64,000 nucleotides of DNA, from NCBI RefSeq assembly GCF_000264905.1, contig NW_006763160.1, positions 1 to 64,000 of the forward strand, given 5' to 3'. This document shows, piece by piece, positions 13,001 to 25,348 of this stretch. The translations under genes and the position numbers were made by a program. The stretch's first letter is position 1; each line of letters begins with the position of its first letter. The stretch is from Stereum hirsutum FP-91666 SS1. Its lineage: Eukaryota > Basidiomycota > Agaricomycetes > Russulales > Stereaceae. The notes under the pieces were generated by a model. That model ran no database searches and was not told where the DNA came from. It saw nothing but the letters and a program-made list of their open reading frames with translations.

Positions 13001-14070
13001 AGCCTACCGTGCCGGGGTCACCAAAGCCATCACGGCTCCCACTCATTACGGCTTCTTCGGTGGCCTGGGCACGTCCTTCTCCCTCGGTGCGGCACATAAA
13101 CTCGAATTCGGTGCTGTGCTACAGGAGACGACTGCGCTGCACGTCACCGTACGCCACTTCGGGTCCAAACCTAGCATTAGCACTCAAATCGCAGCATTGC
13201 GCCGTATGTTGTTGACTGCTGCGAGCTCAGTAGCAGCAGATGAAGCCCCTCTCAAATCTTCTGAGCAGGCCAGGCTTTTCGTAGACGTCGTGAAGGTTAG
13301 TAGTGACTATCGCGTATCCTTCTTCGCAGTGCGCAAATCTCATGTGGCGATGATTACCCCTCCCAGGGTGATATCCCCATCGTAATCGAAGTCTACAGCG
13401 CAGATATCATCGCCACCCTACTCCTGCTGAAGGCCGAAGTCGAAGCCCAAACGGGTCGCAGCATCAAGATGACCCTCTCCGGCGCCACAGAAGCCCACCT
13501 CCTCGCGAAGGAAATCGGTGAAGCTGGCGTCGGCGTCATCTTCGTTTCCTCGAGACCGTTTCCTACGACCTGGGAGCAGAAAAGAGTGTACGTCCCGCGA
13601 CCTCGTGCCCTCGCCGTTCAGTGGGAGTGATGTTGGTTGACATATTGATTAATTGTCTTGTTTGGTACAGGCTCCCGGGCCCGCCGTTAACGAAAGAGAG
13701 CGAGATTTCGTTGTTGCTCGCTAACAACGTGACTGTCGGGATCGGTATCGAGGAACAATGGAGCGCGCGCAACACACGTTTCGACGTCGGCTGGGTACGT
13801 CCTCTCCTCTCTCTCTCTCCCTCCTCTCCCTCTAAACCAAGGAAACTAATGTTTTATCTCCACTAGGCCGCGCTCGAGGCTGACGGTCGCATCTCCAAGG
13901 CCCAAGCGCTCTCCCTCGCCTCGACCAACCTCGAGAAATTGCTCGGCAGTAAGGTCGAAGCCGCGGGTCTTTCGGATCTGGTGGCGACGGAGGGTGGCGA
14001 CTTGTTGAGCATGGAGGCGAAGGTCGTTGGCGTTTTGTCGGCTCGTCGGGGAGTGGTGGACTTGTTTTGA
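10026..14070 (+). CDS. Membrane-anchored amidohydrolase-superfamily protein with duplicated halves
   Basis: Twenty exons encode 967 aa: 10026-10483, 10539-10584, 10637-10793, 10846-10978, 11043-11053, 11110-11121, 11175-11226, 11289-11436, 11488-11535, 11593-11680, 11735-11774, 11827-11905, 11967-12026, 12082-12175, 12237-12248, 12305-12923, 12998-13295, 13367-13587, 13671-13794, 13867-14070. One membrane segment lies at about residues 20-45 after a basic N-terminus. The first half has the metal-dependent hydrolase signature: GIVDNHSHLG (HxH), a later HAH in VHHAHEAY, and SDHPVL (Asp-His), all consistent with an intact metal site. The second half repeats the layout, but the HxH position reads SYGS, so it has probably lost the metal. 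Substrate unknown. Exons 5, 6 and 15 are only 11, 12 and 12 nt. The intron after exon 11 begins GC rather than GT. A close match to a family widespread in fungi is my recollection. Confidence 0.88.
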
Positions 14071-14500
14071 TCTAAAGTTGAGAGTGGTCGGTGCTTTGTG
14101 TCGTGTTGTTGCCTGCATGTTTTATACCCTGCCTAAGCAGTGTTTCTTGAATGTTATTCCTGTCTTGTGTTGTGTCACAATAATATGTTGGAGGGGATAT
14201 GGCCATTGATAGACCGATTGACGTGAAATGCTACAAGATGACGCTGCAAGATCGTACAAGATATTCGGAAGGAGACGTGCAGATGTTCTAACTGGATGGG
14301 TATCAAATGGTAGACACAACCATATGCTTATGGTGATTGAGACACGACACTGCAAACTATGAGGGTACAAGAATTTTTCCTGGCAACTGCAAGGTCCACG
14401 GCCAGAAGAAGAACGAAAACATACAACACACAACACACCACGACCACGATGATTTTCACATACAACATACCACTCATAGAGCCCTCTCCGACGACCCTGG
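14071..14500. other. Convergent 3' intergenic region
   Basis: These 430 bp lie between two genes that end facing each other. The region presumably holds both 3' UTRs and terminators. I see no other feature. Confidence 0.6.
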
Positions 14501-16367
14501 TCACAGTCCGGGTACGTTCCTCCTCCCATTGGCAAGTTCCGCAATCGCACCCATCGACAACTCTCCCCTCGCCACCTTCGCAAAGAACCCCGCCATCTCC
14601 TCAAACGCCGGCTTAACGACCGTCGCCTCCGCCCTCGTCTCCGCCGTCCTCTCCGTCTCGACTCTCGCCTTTCTCTCGGCCTCCGCCGTATCCTCCGCCT
14701 TTCTCCTCGCCTCGACTTCCCTCTTCACCTGCTCCACCGCCGAATCCATCCTCTTGTCCGCTTTGCTCAATTGCCGCTCCAACTCGTCGATGCGCGCCTC
14801 TGCACGTCGCCGGAGGGTGCGCTCGTGCGAGCATTCGTCTTCCGTTTTGCGTTTGGCGGTGCGGGCTTCCGTGAGCTCAGAGATGAAGGAGGAGTGTCTA
14901 TCGCGGAGAACCATGAGCTCTCTTTCGAGCGCGCGTTGCTCCGAAGAGGGTAATGACGAGGAGGAAACGGAAGTCGTGGGCGTGGAGACCGGGAAGGAGC
15001 GACTGGATGCGCCGTTGCTGGTGGTACTATTGCTGATCGCCCTTGGCCGTCCGGACGAAGCTTGCTGCTGCTGTTGTGCCATGGCCAATTCGGGTTTGAG
15101 CGCGCCATATACTTTTTGGAGCCAATAGCGGGACTGTTCGAAGCATGCGTTGGACTCTGCGGTTTCCCTCCCGTTCGGTAGCCGCGCTTGTTTGCCCAGC
15201 TCGGTAAGGCAGCTGGAAAGCATGAGAAAGGCGGGCCTCAGTTGTTCTTCTGCGATGGATGCTTCCTTCATCACTGTACACAGCACAGACGAAAGCAACG
15301 TCAGAGAATGATGCTGGAAGACAACAGACAAGGGCGAGGAGATCAAACGGGTAGGGAGGATACCTTCGAGCATCCTGTTGACGACCGATATGGCCGCATT
15401 CAAGTTTCCTTTCCGACGATACGCGCCACCGACGAGCATCCACTTGTCCCTGTCCGCTTCGGCGGCCTTGAGGAGACTGATCACAGCTTGCGGGTCCTCG
15501 TCGAGGGAATCCAAATCAATACTAATGGACTGGCCACAGAGCGGCATCACCAACGACGCCCGCATCGGAGGGGCTCCAGACGGTATAAACGACGACGACG
15601 ACGAATGCGGCCGTCCATTGGAATTGGCGGCCGAGCTTCCAAGGTTCACAGGGATGGGAGACGGAGGGGGCGAGAGTAGAGCAGGTGGCGGCGTACGAGA
15701 GCGTCCACGGTCCAGTCCTCCGCCGCCGTCGATTTGCTTACCGGTCTGGCGGCGGGTAGAGAGGGAGATGTACGGTAATCCAGAGGGCCCGGGGATGCTC
15801 GTTGAAGGCGAGGGCGCATATAGCGAGTCAAAAGCAAGGTCAGTGTGCATGGCGTGCTTCAAGAGCTTGACACGTTTGGCGGCGCGTTGGCCGTTCTCAG
15901 CACTCTCACGCGGATGGCCGGTCGGTGTGAGGGGACTAGCAGAGTTTGAGTGCGAAGAGGAGGGAGACGTCGGGCTCGGGGTCGTATAGCGCGGCGTGAG
16001 GTCGGCAGAGGACGTTGTGGTGGGAGGACGGTCGCCAAAAGGGCCGCGGGCGACGGCGTTAAATATGTCGAGCAGCTGCTGTGGCGCGCGTGCCAACGGC
16101 TTCACAATAACATCGTTCGTCGACAAAGCAATCGCACCAGCCGCCTCGGCTTCAGACGCGTATACCACGAAATAATGCTCTCTGTTCGACCTGTCTAGTC
16201 TCCACGGGTAAAGACGCGATCTGGTCAAGATAGAATAAGGCTTGTGCGACAGCGAACAGGCATTGTGCAGCGTACATCTCGCCCGCGTTGGCCAAATAAT
16301 CATGGACTTGCTCCGTGAACTGACTGGCGTCGACGTGCACAACGGTGGCCAAGGGCACTGGAGCCAT
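14501..16367 (-). CDS. Unknown protein with TPR-like segment and C-terminal coiled coil
   Basis: Three exons (16367-16191, 16144-15364, 15273-14501) encode 576 aa. The 46-nt first intron is inferred from frame: it joins the helical N-terminus beginning MAPVPLATVVHVD to the downstream frame. The second intron (90 nt) has no stop and a length divisible by three, so it could be retained. Visible parts: an N-terminal helical region (about 1-100), a Pro/Ser/Thr-rich linker, a helical TPR-like block around AAEADRDKWMLVGGAYRRKG near residue 315, a short poly-Gln run, then a highly charged coiled coil (about residues 455-545) and a short helical tail. I do not recognise the family. It could be a cytoskeletal or transcription-linked scaffold; no function is assigned. 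Confidence 0.75.
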
Positions 16368-17529
16368 CGGATAACAAAGCGAGCGGTGTCAAGTCCGGAT
16401 TCGAGAGGTTCTTCGTACCAAACTCGGGCGCGCGGCTCACTCCTTTGCTCACCACAGATTCGCCAGGATCGTCTCGTACACGTGGGTTGTGCTATACTTG
16501 CTTCATTGTTCTCAAACAAGTCGTCTTTCGAGTCGCGTCACGTCCGGCAGACAGTACTAGATACTGCAGGAGCGTATAGATAATACACAAGACGGAGGGT
16601 GGTACAAAACGCGGAACATAGTCAATTCCGTCTGTTCTTCCCAAGATCTTTCTCCAGATCAAGCAACCCACGATATATTCATGATGTATATTTCACAGCT
16701 TGATCACGATGATTGGACGAAGAAAGGAGGCAGTGGAATGGAGTTGGCCAAGATGAAACTGATTACGACCATCGCGGCGGTTGGGAATCCGTCAGGAGGA
16801 ACGGGAGAGGGTGTATTTAGCGGGAGGTGGTGGATGGGAGTCTTCCAATCGTTGACAGAGACTGTGGTGGTATAGAGCTTGATGATTTATACTGTCGACT
16901 GATATGTTTATGTTCGATGATGCAAACGGCGACGAGCATCGATGACAGCTGGAGTCATATATGTAGTGTGTACACGTCGAAATTGACAGCGCCGTAATGA
17001 TGAGGAGCCTCGCTACTGCGTATTTGCCAAGCAGCGCTCGTTCTCCGTGCAGGGTTGGTGCACAGCCAGCAAAGAGTTGGCGATCGTACTGACCGATGGG
17101 GAGGAAACGGAGTGGCTGAGCTCATAGATATCATTATTGTCATAGCAGATTTCGTGTGCTGTCAATGGAGCGCAGCAAAAGCAGAATACGTTGCGGTCTG
17201 GCAAGTGAGCGATACTGTATGTTGAGAAGAAGCGCAAGACTGTGCAGGAAACAAAGACAAGGACTCCCGCGAGCGTCTCGCGGTCATCCCATATATAGAA
17301 ACCTTTACGTCATGCAGGGCGACAACGTGATCGCCAATTAAAGGTCATCGTTGCCGAGCTCCCGGCATGCACAGCCGCCTCTCCAGAGGCTAAAGCTTGG
17401 CGCTCTGCTCTACTTATATATACCTTCCTTCTCCTCTCCCTTTCGATCACAAAACCGGCTTTTGGATCTCTTTTCTTTCTTCACCCTTCACCCTTTTCCA
17501 ATCGTAATCTTCAAATCTCTTTCTTCATC
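16368..17529. other. Intergenic region, no supported gene
   Basis: This stretch lies between the divergent starts of the coiled-coil gene and the secreted-protein gene, so it includes both promoters. A 64-codon plus frame at 16681-16875 has no splice support or recognisable content. The last 150 bp before 17530 are pyrimidine rich, as is common just upstream of fungal starts, and TATATATA occurs at about 17415-17422. Confidence 0.5.
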
Positions 17530-18707
17530 ATGTTCTCGTCTATCTTCACTCTCGCCGTGATTGCAGGAGGCGCCATTTCTGCTTCTGCTCAGAGGTCAGT
17601 TCATCAGGCATGGGTGGCAACGACAGGCCGCTGACAGTTCTCCGCACTTGCAGCCTCAGTCTTTCGAGCGAGTGTCAGTCTACGTTGACGAGGTTCGTCT
17701 ATTTAAGCTCTCTCTACTTCTCTGCCGTACTGACTCTCGCTCGTCTTGCATTCACGACCTCCTTCTTGTCCTGCTCTCCCTATTTTTACACCAGTGTTGC
17801 CACCAGCGACGACGGCACATGTATCAACGCCAACAGCCTCGTCAGGTTGGCTTCCTCTCTTTACCAATGACAATATATAGTGCTCACGTCTCGCCATCGA
17901 CAGCCTTGCCATCGCCGGCAACACCTCCCTCGTCCAGCCAATAAACAGCTGGTTGACTGGTGCCTGCTCCCAATCCGCATGCAGCAACGAGAGCATCTCG
18001 AATATCATCACCAATGTAACCACAGGCTGCGCAACCGACTTGGCCTCGCTCGGGATTGACATCGACAACTCGACGCTCGCCACCATCATTGCCGATGTCC
18101 AGCAATATTACCCGACCGTCCGCCAAATTGCTTGCTTGCAGGAGTGCGTGCTTTTCTCCACCTATCCCATTCAACGGCCATCTGACATACATCGTTCCCG
18201 TGTACAGCAACAGCGCCAACGAGCTCTGTGTTACGGAGACGCTGGACAACGTACAGACCTCGCTCGGCACAACACTCACCATCAACAACATCGTGTCCCT
18301 CGTTCCTCAGTTGGTATCCGGTGACAGCACAGCCAACACCACCGCACTTCTCCAGAACGTAACCTGTTCCAACTGCGGAAAGGAGGCCTTCAACGTCATC
18401 AACAGCACGGAATCAGCGCTCCTCCAGTCCTCCACCGGATCTACCATCGTGTCTGACCTCCAGAGCCAGTGCGGGTCTTCTTTCACCGGTATGTGAACTT
18501 TTTCTCGGGTCCCATGCGGCACCCCTTTACTCGTTCATCAATTCATTATGTACCCTCTGCCCAGATGGCTCCACCGCCTCTGGCATCTCCCAGACGGCCT
18601 CGGGCTTGAGCACCGACGCCAGTGACTCCTCCGCCGTCTCCTTCGCGGTCGGCTCATCATTCGCCTCCCTGCTCGCATTGGCTTCCGGCTTCATGGTGCT
18701 TGCCTAG
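17530..18707 (+). CDS. Secreted, probably GPI-anchored cysteine-containing protein
   Basis: Six exons (17530-17594, 17654-17692, 17795-17845, 17904-18143, 18208-18488, 18565-18707) encode 272 aa. The N-terminus MFSSIFTLAVIAGGAISASA is a typical signal peptide. The mature part has about ten cysteines, many N-glycosylation sites (NTS, NES, NVT, NST, NTT) and helical spacing. The C-terminus is Ser-rich and ends in a hydrophobic tail (FASLLALASGFMVLA), the pattern of a GPI-anchor signal, so a cell-wall or plasma-membrane location is likely. Similar secreted proteins of unknown function are common in basidiomycetes; I do not know its role. Confidence 0.85.
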
Positions 18708-19425
18708 ACGACCGAACGATTGATTACATGTACGCAGTCACACGACAGAAAGAGAGAGAGCCCACAGCCTCACGGACTATTTGAGTGGGTTAGCTACGAT
18801 CACGGACGTACCTTACAGCATTCCTTGCAGTGCTCTTGATTCTAGTACTATATTATACAGCGGACTGCGCGTCCGATGGACTTTTTGTGGACTGTGTTGC
18901 TCGAACTATTTATAGCGGTGAGCGGTGAGCGGTGTGGGAGTTGTTGTGGGGTGTGGGTGATTTAGTGCTGCCAGTGTATCGGGGCGGGTCGACGACGACG
19001 ATGATGGTCATTTCGATATCTTGATTGTTTCTCGGCGGCCTGTATGTACTCGTACACTGCTCCTGTTCACGAACAAAATCCTCAATCCTCCACGATTTTC
19101 TGCACCAATTCAATCGGACCTACTGCCCCCGGATCATCCACTTTGGGTTATATTCTCAGAATTAGACATCATACATGCCTCGCGCTCGCGAGCTTGTCTA
19201 CAGCATACCGTAGACTGTCGCCCACGGTGTCTAAGTAGTTACTGTAAGTGGCACGCAATGAAGGAAGTAGGAACCGTGGGAAAAGTGTACATAGCCACGC
19301 GCGTGCCAACATTGAATCGTAAGTGGCACGCTACTCGAAGTGTTGCCCTCAGGCCGCTCTCTCCGTATAATATACCACATTCTGCATGCCCTTCTCCTCG
19401 CCTCAAGGACCTCCTACTCATCGCC
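18708..19425. other. Intergenic region with a small tandem repeat
   Basis: Holds the 3' flank of the secreted-protein gene and the promoter of the gelsolin gene. A short direct repeat of GCGGTGA (three near-copies) sits at about 18915-18935. The motif GTAAGTGGCACGC occurs twice (19244-19256 and 19319-19331), about 75 bp apart, roughly 100-180 bp upstream of the start codon at 19426, and may be a regulatory repeat. Confidence 0.5.
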
Positions 19426-22400
19426 ATGGAAAGTCCAACCACGCCGCGCTTCAATATACCCAAACCGGAATCTGGACTCGCGGAATGGACACAGAAGATC
19501 AAGGCGCTCCAACGACAAGTAGACGCGGACGAGGTCGAGGAACAGCGGAAACTGGAGCAGGAGATCGCTGCGTCTAGGTTGGCGAGGGTGAGGAGGGGTA
19601 CTGGAAGGACGAGCGGTGTGAACCTTCGTGAGTGGGCGGGCTATTTCTCATGCTGTCGAGTTAGTTGCTAAAGTAGTCTTGACGTCTGTCTTGTTCCGCG
19701 TCTGTAGCTGCCAGGGACACTGAGCCTTTGGTTGAAATCGGTTCAAATCAATTTGACTCTGTCGATGATATGCAGACGATTGCAGACCGACAGCGGGCGC
19801 AAGCAGATGCACTCCTGAAGCTCTCTGGAGCAGTTGCACCCCCTCCTCCCGCCACATCCAGGTCTCCTCCACCCACTAAACCAATCACCTCACCCGCCTC
19901 GAGAGCAGAGCCCGTCTCTCTCGCCTCCTTCATGGGAGCTCGCGCAACTGGTCCCAGGCTCAATAAACACCCTGCTCAACAAGATACCCACGACCCCACC
20001 AAGTTCGAACAGCGCACCACAGCGTCCTCCCCACATCCTATCTTCGGACGCACCGGAGTCGCCATGCCAGGGCTTGCTGCGAAGGGCAGAACATCCCAAG
20101 AAGAGCCGCACTCGGATCGAACAGACTCTGTGCGCTCGCCACCCACTACTCATGCGGCCCCGGATGTCCCTCGTCCTCGTAGATTCAGCAACTCGCTTGC
20201 GCTACAGCGATACATGGAGCATGTAGACCAAAAGGTCGTCATGCCACAGAAGACAGGATCTACCGTCTCCAGAGATCTACCCCGTCCTCGCACGATGAGC
20301 ACTCCGACTGGTCTTCCTCCTATCAACATCCAAGCGGCTACCCCAGCATCCCGCGCCACACACGCCAATCTTCCTCCTCCCAGATCTGTTTCTATACCGG
20401 AATCACGCAATTTTACGACTTCGCCTCTTGACGCTGAACCACCACGGAATATACCTGCCGCTTTGAAATCACCTCCCGTAACTCGCACGTTTACCCCTTC
20501 TCCCAAACCCACAGATACTACTACTACACCGGCTAGGCCACCTTCAACACGGCCTCAGAGCACGGGCGTATCTTCTTCTCCCAAATCCCCTACCACAGTC
20601 ACCTCAACCTCCCTCGCACGTCCCATCCAACCCACCCCCAAATCCCTCTCCAATGGCCCTCACATTCCCCTATCCCAGAACCCATCTCCCGCATTCCTTA
20701 AACCATCGGCGCAGAAAGATCCGACACCGAGTCTGAGTCGACTTAAGGGACGTGGGTTCGTGCAGTCCATGGTCAAGGCGAGCAGTCAGCTCGAAGGGCC
20801 TTCGGAGATGGGTAGCCTCACCAGCACTCCGACTGGTCTGGTTTCAGGTGGCGGGGGTGGCAGACGTCTTTCATCTGTTGTGAATAGGTGGCATCAACCG
20901 GAATCTACGTCAAGCACGCCTGCTCCGATCGCTCCGAAACCTATCGCCTTGCGAAAATCGCGTACCGTTGAGACTTTGCCTTTCACCAATTCTGCCCCTC
21001 CTCCCGCTGTCATCGAACCCCAGCAGACCGGTAGATCGTTACGGAACGTCCCTTCTGTGCCCGCGTTGACAGCCTCCCACACCGGGACATCTCATGTTTC
21101 GAGGTCGAAAACCCCTGTGGAAACCACGTCAACTCCAGGACTGGGATCCTCATCCACCCTAGTCTCGTATATCAAGCCTATGAAGACCGGAGACGATGCT
21201 CCCTCTCAGTCGTCGACTTCTCGTCCGACCACACCAGCAGCAATTTCCCGGCCGGTCACCCCAGCTGCGAGTTCTCGACCCGTCACTCCCGCTACAAACT
21301 ATCGTCCGGTCTTTCCAGCCTCATACGGTCTCGATGAATTTGGGTCACGAGCGGGGAGGCGAGGACAGCCGTCTGTTGGAATTTCTGCCGCTGTGCTCCC
21401 GCCGTCACCTGGAAAGCCACTGAGCCATGTGCGTGTTATTTAGGAGTCAAGTCTAGAGCTATGATCATATGTGCTTAATCTTTTTTGTTCTCTTGTGTTT
21501 GGTTTTTTTTTTGTTGTTGTTCGTGTATCTGCCACCCTGCTTCATTCAATGCTGCCGAACCGTCTCGTTTCGTGCACCGTTTCAGCTCACCAAAGACAGA
21601 GCGAAGAGACCGCGAAAGGGAAAGAAGGCCACGGTCTCGTTCCGTGAACCCCACGACAACGACAACGAGGCGCCAGCACCAGCTGTCGACGTTGCCCCCC
21701 AAACTCAGAGCCAGACGCCACCGACACCGCCACAGGAGAAGACGAGTTCCAGGCCTTTGCCTACCCTTCCGCCTCAGCCCACAACCACAACCACGGCCCT
21801 ACCCTCGGCTTTAACCATTCCGATCGCCACCCCTTCCTTCAAGCCCATTCAGACAGACGCACCGAACGGTTCCCCGCAGCCCCCTTCTCGTTCCAAGGAG
21901 CTGTCAACGGCGTCTCGCCCCCCGATCAGCACCTCTTCGTCCACCGTCCCTGCGCCGACTAATTTTACGCCCCCCGTGCGAGAGACTCCAGAACCAGAAG
22001 TCACACCATCCTCTTCCCGTCCCAAGGAATCTAAAGTCTCCAGCATTGCCGACAGATGGGCCGATCAGGCTATCATCGGCGTCAAGCCCACGACCAAGTA
22101 CCCCTCGCCACCCTCTAGTGGCCGGAGCAATGGCAATGGAGAAGTGAATGGAAAAGGTGGCGTCGGTGCCCATGCTTTACCTGGTCTCACGACAACTAGT
22201 ACGACAGCGGGCCTTGGAATTCAGAGCGAACGATCCCCTCGCTCGCCCCGGCGTCACAGTCGTATTCCAAGCACGGGGAATCGGGCGAGGGTTATGGAAC
22301 TTGCTCAGGCTCTTAGTGAACAGCAAGCGGTCGAAGACAGCACGGAGGCTGGATCGTCCAGCACTCTACCTCCACCCGTGGCGGTGAACGTAGAAGATGC

Positions 22401-24430
22401 TGCTCTGCCCAGTCCTAGCCCTGTGGAATCATCACAGAGAAATGTTATCGGGTTGGGTCGACCGTCGGATTCCGGACTGCATGCTCCTTCGATGGCGAAA
22501 CGACAGTCGAGCCACGAAAAGTATTCGGCGTTTATGATGCCACCTTTGAAGGAAGAGAAGACGCCGACGCCTACTCCGGTTGGGTCGATGGCTGTTCGTG
22601 ATGCGAAGTCTGTGATTGACGAATTCCCCGCTGTGGTGGAGGATAAGACAGAACGTGAAGCAGCCAAAGCGGAACCTAAGGCTGAACCAGTTGTAGATTC
22701 CCCGGCGTCCGTCTCTGAAGCTCCCAAACCAGAACAACCAAAGTTCATCGAATTCCGTAGGTAGTCTTGTCATGTCCGGTTCCAAGAAGTCAGGTTTAGC
22801 TCACCCCGTCACTTTTGCAGACCACATCGACGAACCCTTGCCCTTCATCAAAGTTCGGGACCTCTTGAATCACAAACCAGAAGTATTCAAGCCTGACAGC
22901 AGTATCCTTACCATTTCTGTCGACGTCATGGCGGTCGCGGGTGGTTCAGCAGCGACTATCGACAGCGACACGAACATCTTTTACGAGTCTGAGCTTCTCG
23001 CTATAGTTCATCGCTTCAAGACAAAGTCGAGCGGTCTGGTGGCGACGAAGGTGTGGGGCTGGAAAGGCAAGCAAGCACAGATGGGGGAACGTGAGGAGCG
23101 GAAGATCAAGGACCTTGCGCGACACCATGGCACCTCAATGGTATGTCAACATTCAACATCGATCGTTTATCTGATCTTCGTTCGAACTCACAACTCACAA
23201 CGGCCCCCAGATATTTGTACCGCAATGTCAAGAGCCTGACGAACTTATACATGTGTTGGGTGGCCAGATCGCTATTAGACAAGTAAGTTTGATGCTGCAT
23301 TTACTCTATCACACCGCTGACAGTTTACAGGGCTCTCGTTCGCACTGGAGTGCTGAAAACACTACGATGCACGTCGTCCGTTCTCGTCAGGGTTATATTA
23401 CCATCGACGAAGTAGACCTCGTATGTATTCGCCTGCCTTGATTAGTCGAGACGATGCTGACCTTGCATTCTAGGATATTTCCAACCTCTGCTCCGGGTTC
23501 AGCTATTGCTTGACGCTGCTCGGAAGCGTCTATGTCTGGCATGGTTGCGGCTCACTCCCAAAGGAGCGCGAAGCAGCTATGGCATATGCCCGTGCTCTTA
23601 CTAGTGCGGAGTCTACTCCGACAGAGCTGGTGGAAGGGGAGAACGATGACGACGAAATGTTCTGGATGATGCTAGGCCAACCGGATGAGTATGCGAAGGC
23701 AGATTACTGGCGGTGGAGGTCGACTTCAGATAAGGACCCTTCTCCACGGGTCTGGTCCGTTGACATGTCGAGAGGCAAGGATTGCGTGCGCATTCTCTCT
23801 CTCGCTCTTGCTGTGAGGATCTGCTTACGCCGTGATGGATAGGTTAAGCCCATCGGCACGCTTGCAAGCGAACTTGACCAGGACCAGGTATACCTCATTG
23901 ACTGCAGTTGGGAGTTCTTCGTGCTCGTCGGCAAAGACGCCCGCGCGAAGAGGTGCGACATTCGTATTGCGCTATCGGCAGCTATGGTATGGTGCCCTGT
24001 ATCGTTGTCAACCCTTTGCTGTTTTATAATCGTCTTTTTCCTCTCTTCACCAGGAAATGTCCAGAATAACAAAACCTGCGCGCCCATTTACACCGCCAGT
24101 TCACGTTCTTGTATTGCCTTCGCGCCTGCCCTCTGACTTGCGAACACACTTCCGAGATATGGATGAAGGCCAACTCGTATGGGATTCCATTTCCTGCATC
24201 TTGCGTCCGGACAGCTGATATTTCTCGTTAGAATGCGGGAGAAGTCCCTGACCATATGAACCTATTTTCAGCCTCGGAGGCCCTGAAGCAGGTAAGTCCA
24301 GCAAGGTGCTTCATATAACGCACACTGTTGACACTCTATTTCTCAGTTGGCCAAGGCATCATGGAAGAGGTCACTTCTGCGTGACGAGAGCATGCTTCCA
24401 TTAGGCCTTGATCCCTCTCACCTACGATGA
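19426..24430 (+). CDS. Long gelsolin-domain protein with disordered Pro/Ser/Thr-rich N-terminal region
   Basis: Eleven exons (19426-19627, 19708-21428, 21586-22756, 22821-23140, 23211-23282, 23331-23420, 23474-23785, 23843-23986, 24054-24176, 24232-24291, 24347-24430) encode 1432 aa. Residues 1-60 form a charged helix (WTQKIKALQRQVDADEVEEQ). Residues about 70-1030 are low complexity with repeated short motifs such as SSVVNRWHQ and SSIADRWADQ, and tandem SRPVTPA units. From about residue 1030 the protein is folded, with gelsolin-type signatures: LLGSVYVWHGCGS, a repeat with YLIDCSWEFFVLVG, and a C-terminal helical tail. Gelsolin repeats bind and often sever or cap actin. Fungal proteins joining a long disordered part (annotated DUF4045 in other fungi) to gelsolin repeats are known. 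The 157-nt third-exon intron is the longest and least certain. Confidence 0.88.
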
Positions 24431-25348
24431 ACGGTCTTTGTCCATCGTCAGCTATCTGTTTTTCGTTTGTTTTACCCCGGAGATTCTAATTTAGTCTTAA
24501 TCGTAATGAGTTGACGTGAAGCATACACGTCTTGATCGCATTGTTTTCATTCTCTCTTCGATCGAAGGAGCTGGGGATCACGTTCAGGACCGGGCTTCAA
24601 GGCTTCAAATCAAGGATGTCCCTCAGTCCTTCGTCTTTCTGAAGCGGATCCTCAAAGCTGATGTACGGTGCAGTATGGTCCACTGTTTCTAGTGCTACGT
24701 TGCGATGCGAACAGCCAGTAAGCGTGACGAGTCCTGAGCCCGCCACACCACAAGAACGAGGTGAGCATTATGACCCAAGATGGCCGTGATTGACTGATCA
24801 ATAGCCCTTTCCCTCAGGCAAGTTCGAACAACGCAATTCCCCGCGATTCGGTGGCACACGGGCCACGGCGCGAGAAGATGCCAGCGCTCGAAGTAGAACC
24901 AGGTGATATCAAACGCTGTTACTATGTGACAATGCGTCTCAGATGTACAAGGACAGCAGCGGAACACACGAACGTCAACTTACTGTCTTCTGACCGTCCG
25001 AAAGCTCTAACCTCTGTCCTGCCTTCTGTCTTTAATCCGCACCGTCTTCCTCCATTGCTATTCCTCGAGAGGATCCTCGTCCCAGACACTTGCCCAAGTA
25101 CGCATGGCGGCGTCATGTAATTCGCTCAATTGTGGCCTGTTCAACCGATATACCCGCTCTATCTCCCTTCCCAGTCCCGCTCAGGACAGTATGAAATGTG
25201 ACCATGTAACCATGTGGAAACGCGTCTTCCCGTCCGTTTCTGTACATCAGTGCTTTCCAGCCTGGGCTGTATAGCTTTAAGTATGAGATAGTCGACAGAT
25301 CCTATAGGCCAGCTCCTCTGCCCTCTATCAGCTCCTGCTTCTCCAAGC
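24431..25348. other. Intergenic region with one weak gene candidate
   Basis: Between the end of the gelsolin gene and the start of the GH17-like gene. A two-exon minus-strand model (24695-25116) is listed separately; opposing it, a plus-strand frame is open at 24851-25120. Nothing else was seen. The promoter of the gene at 25349 must lie in the last few hundred bases. Confidence 0.4.
24695..25116 (-). CDS. Possible small unknown gene (weak model)
   Basis: Exons 25116-24984 and 24921-24695 would encode 119 aa. The intron has a strong GTAAGT donor, a CATAG acceptor and a typical 62-nt length, and frame is kept. The product begins MTPPCVLGQVSG and later has a hydrophobic aromatic stretch (FDITWFYFERWHLLAPW). 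No family is recognised, and the opposite strand is also open over most of the first exon, so this may be chance. Confidence 0.25.

Noticed and set aside
19732..19745. GGTTCAAATC resembling a tRNA T-loop (B box)
   Set aside because: Lies inside the gelsolin coding exon, and no cloverleaf can be drawn. No other tRNA candidate was found in the window.
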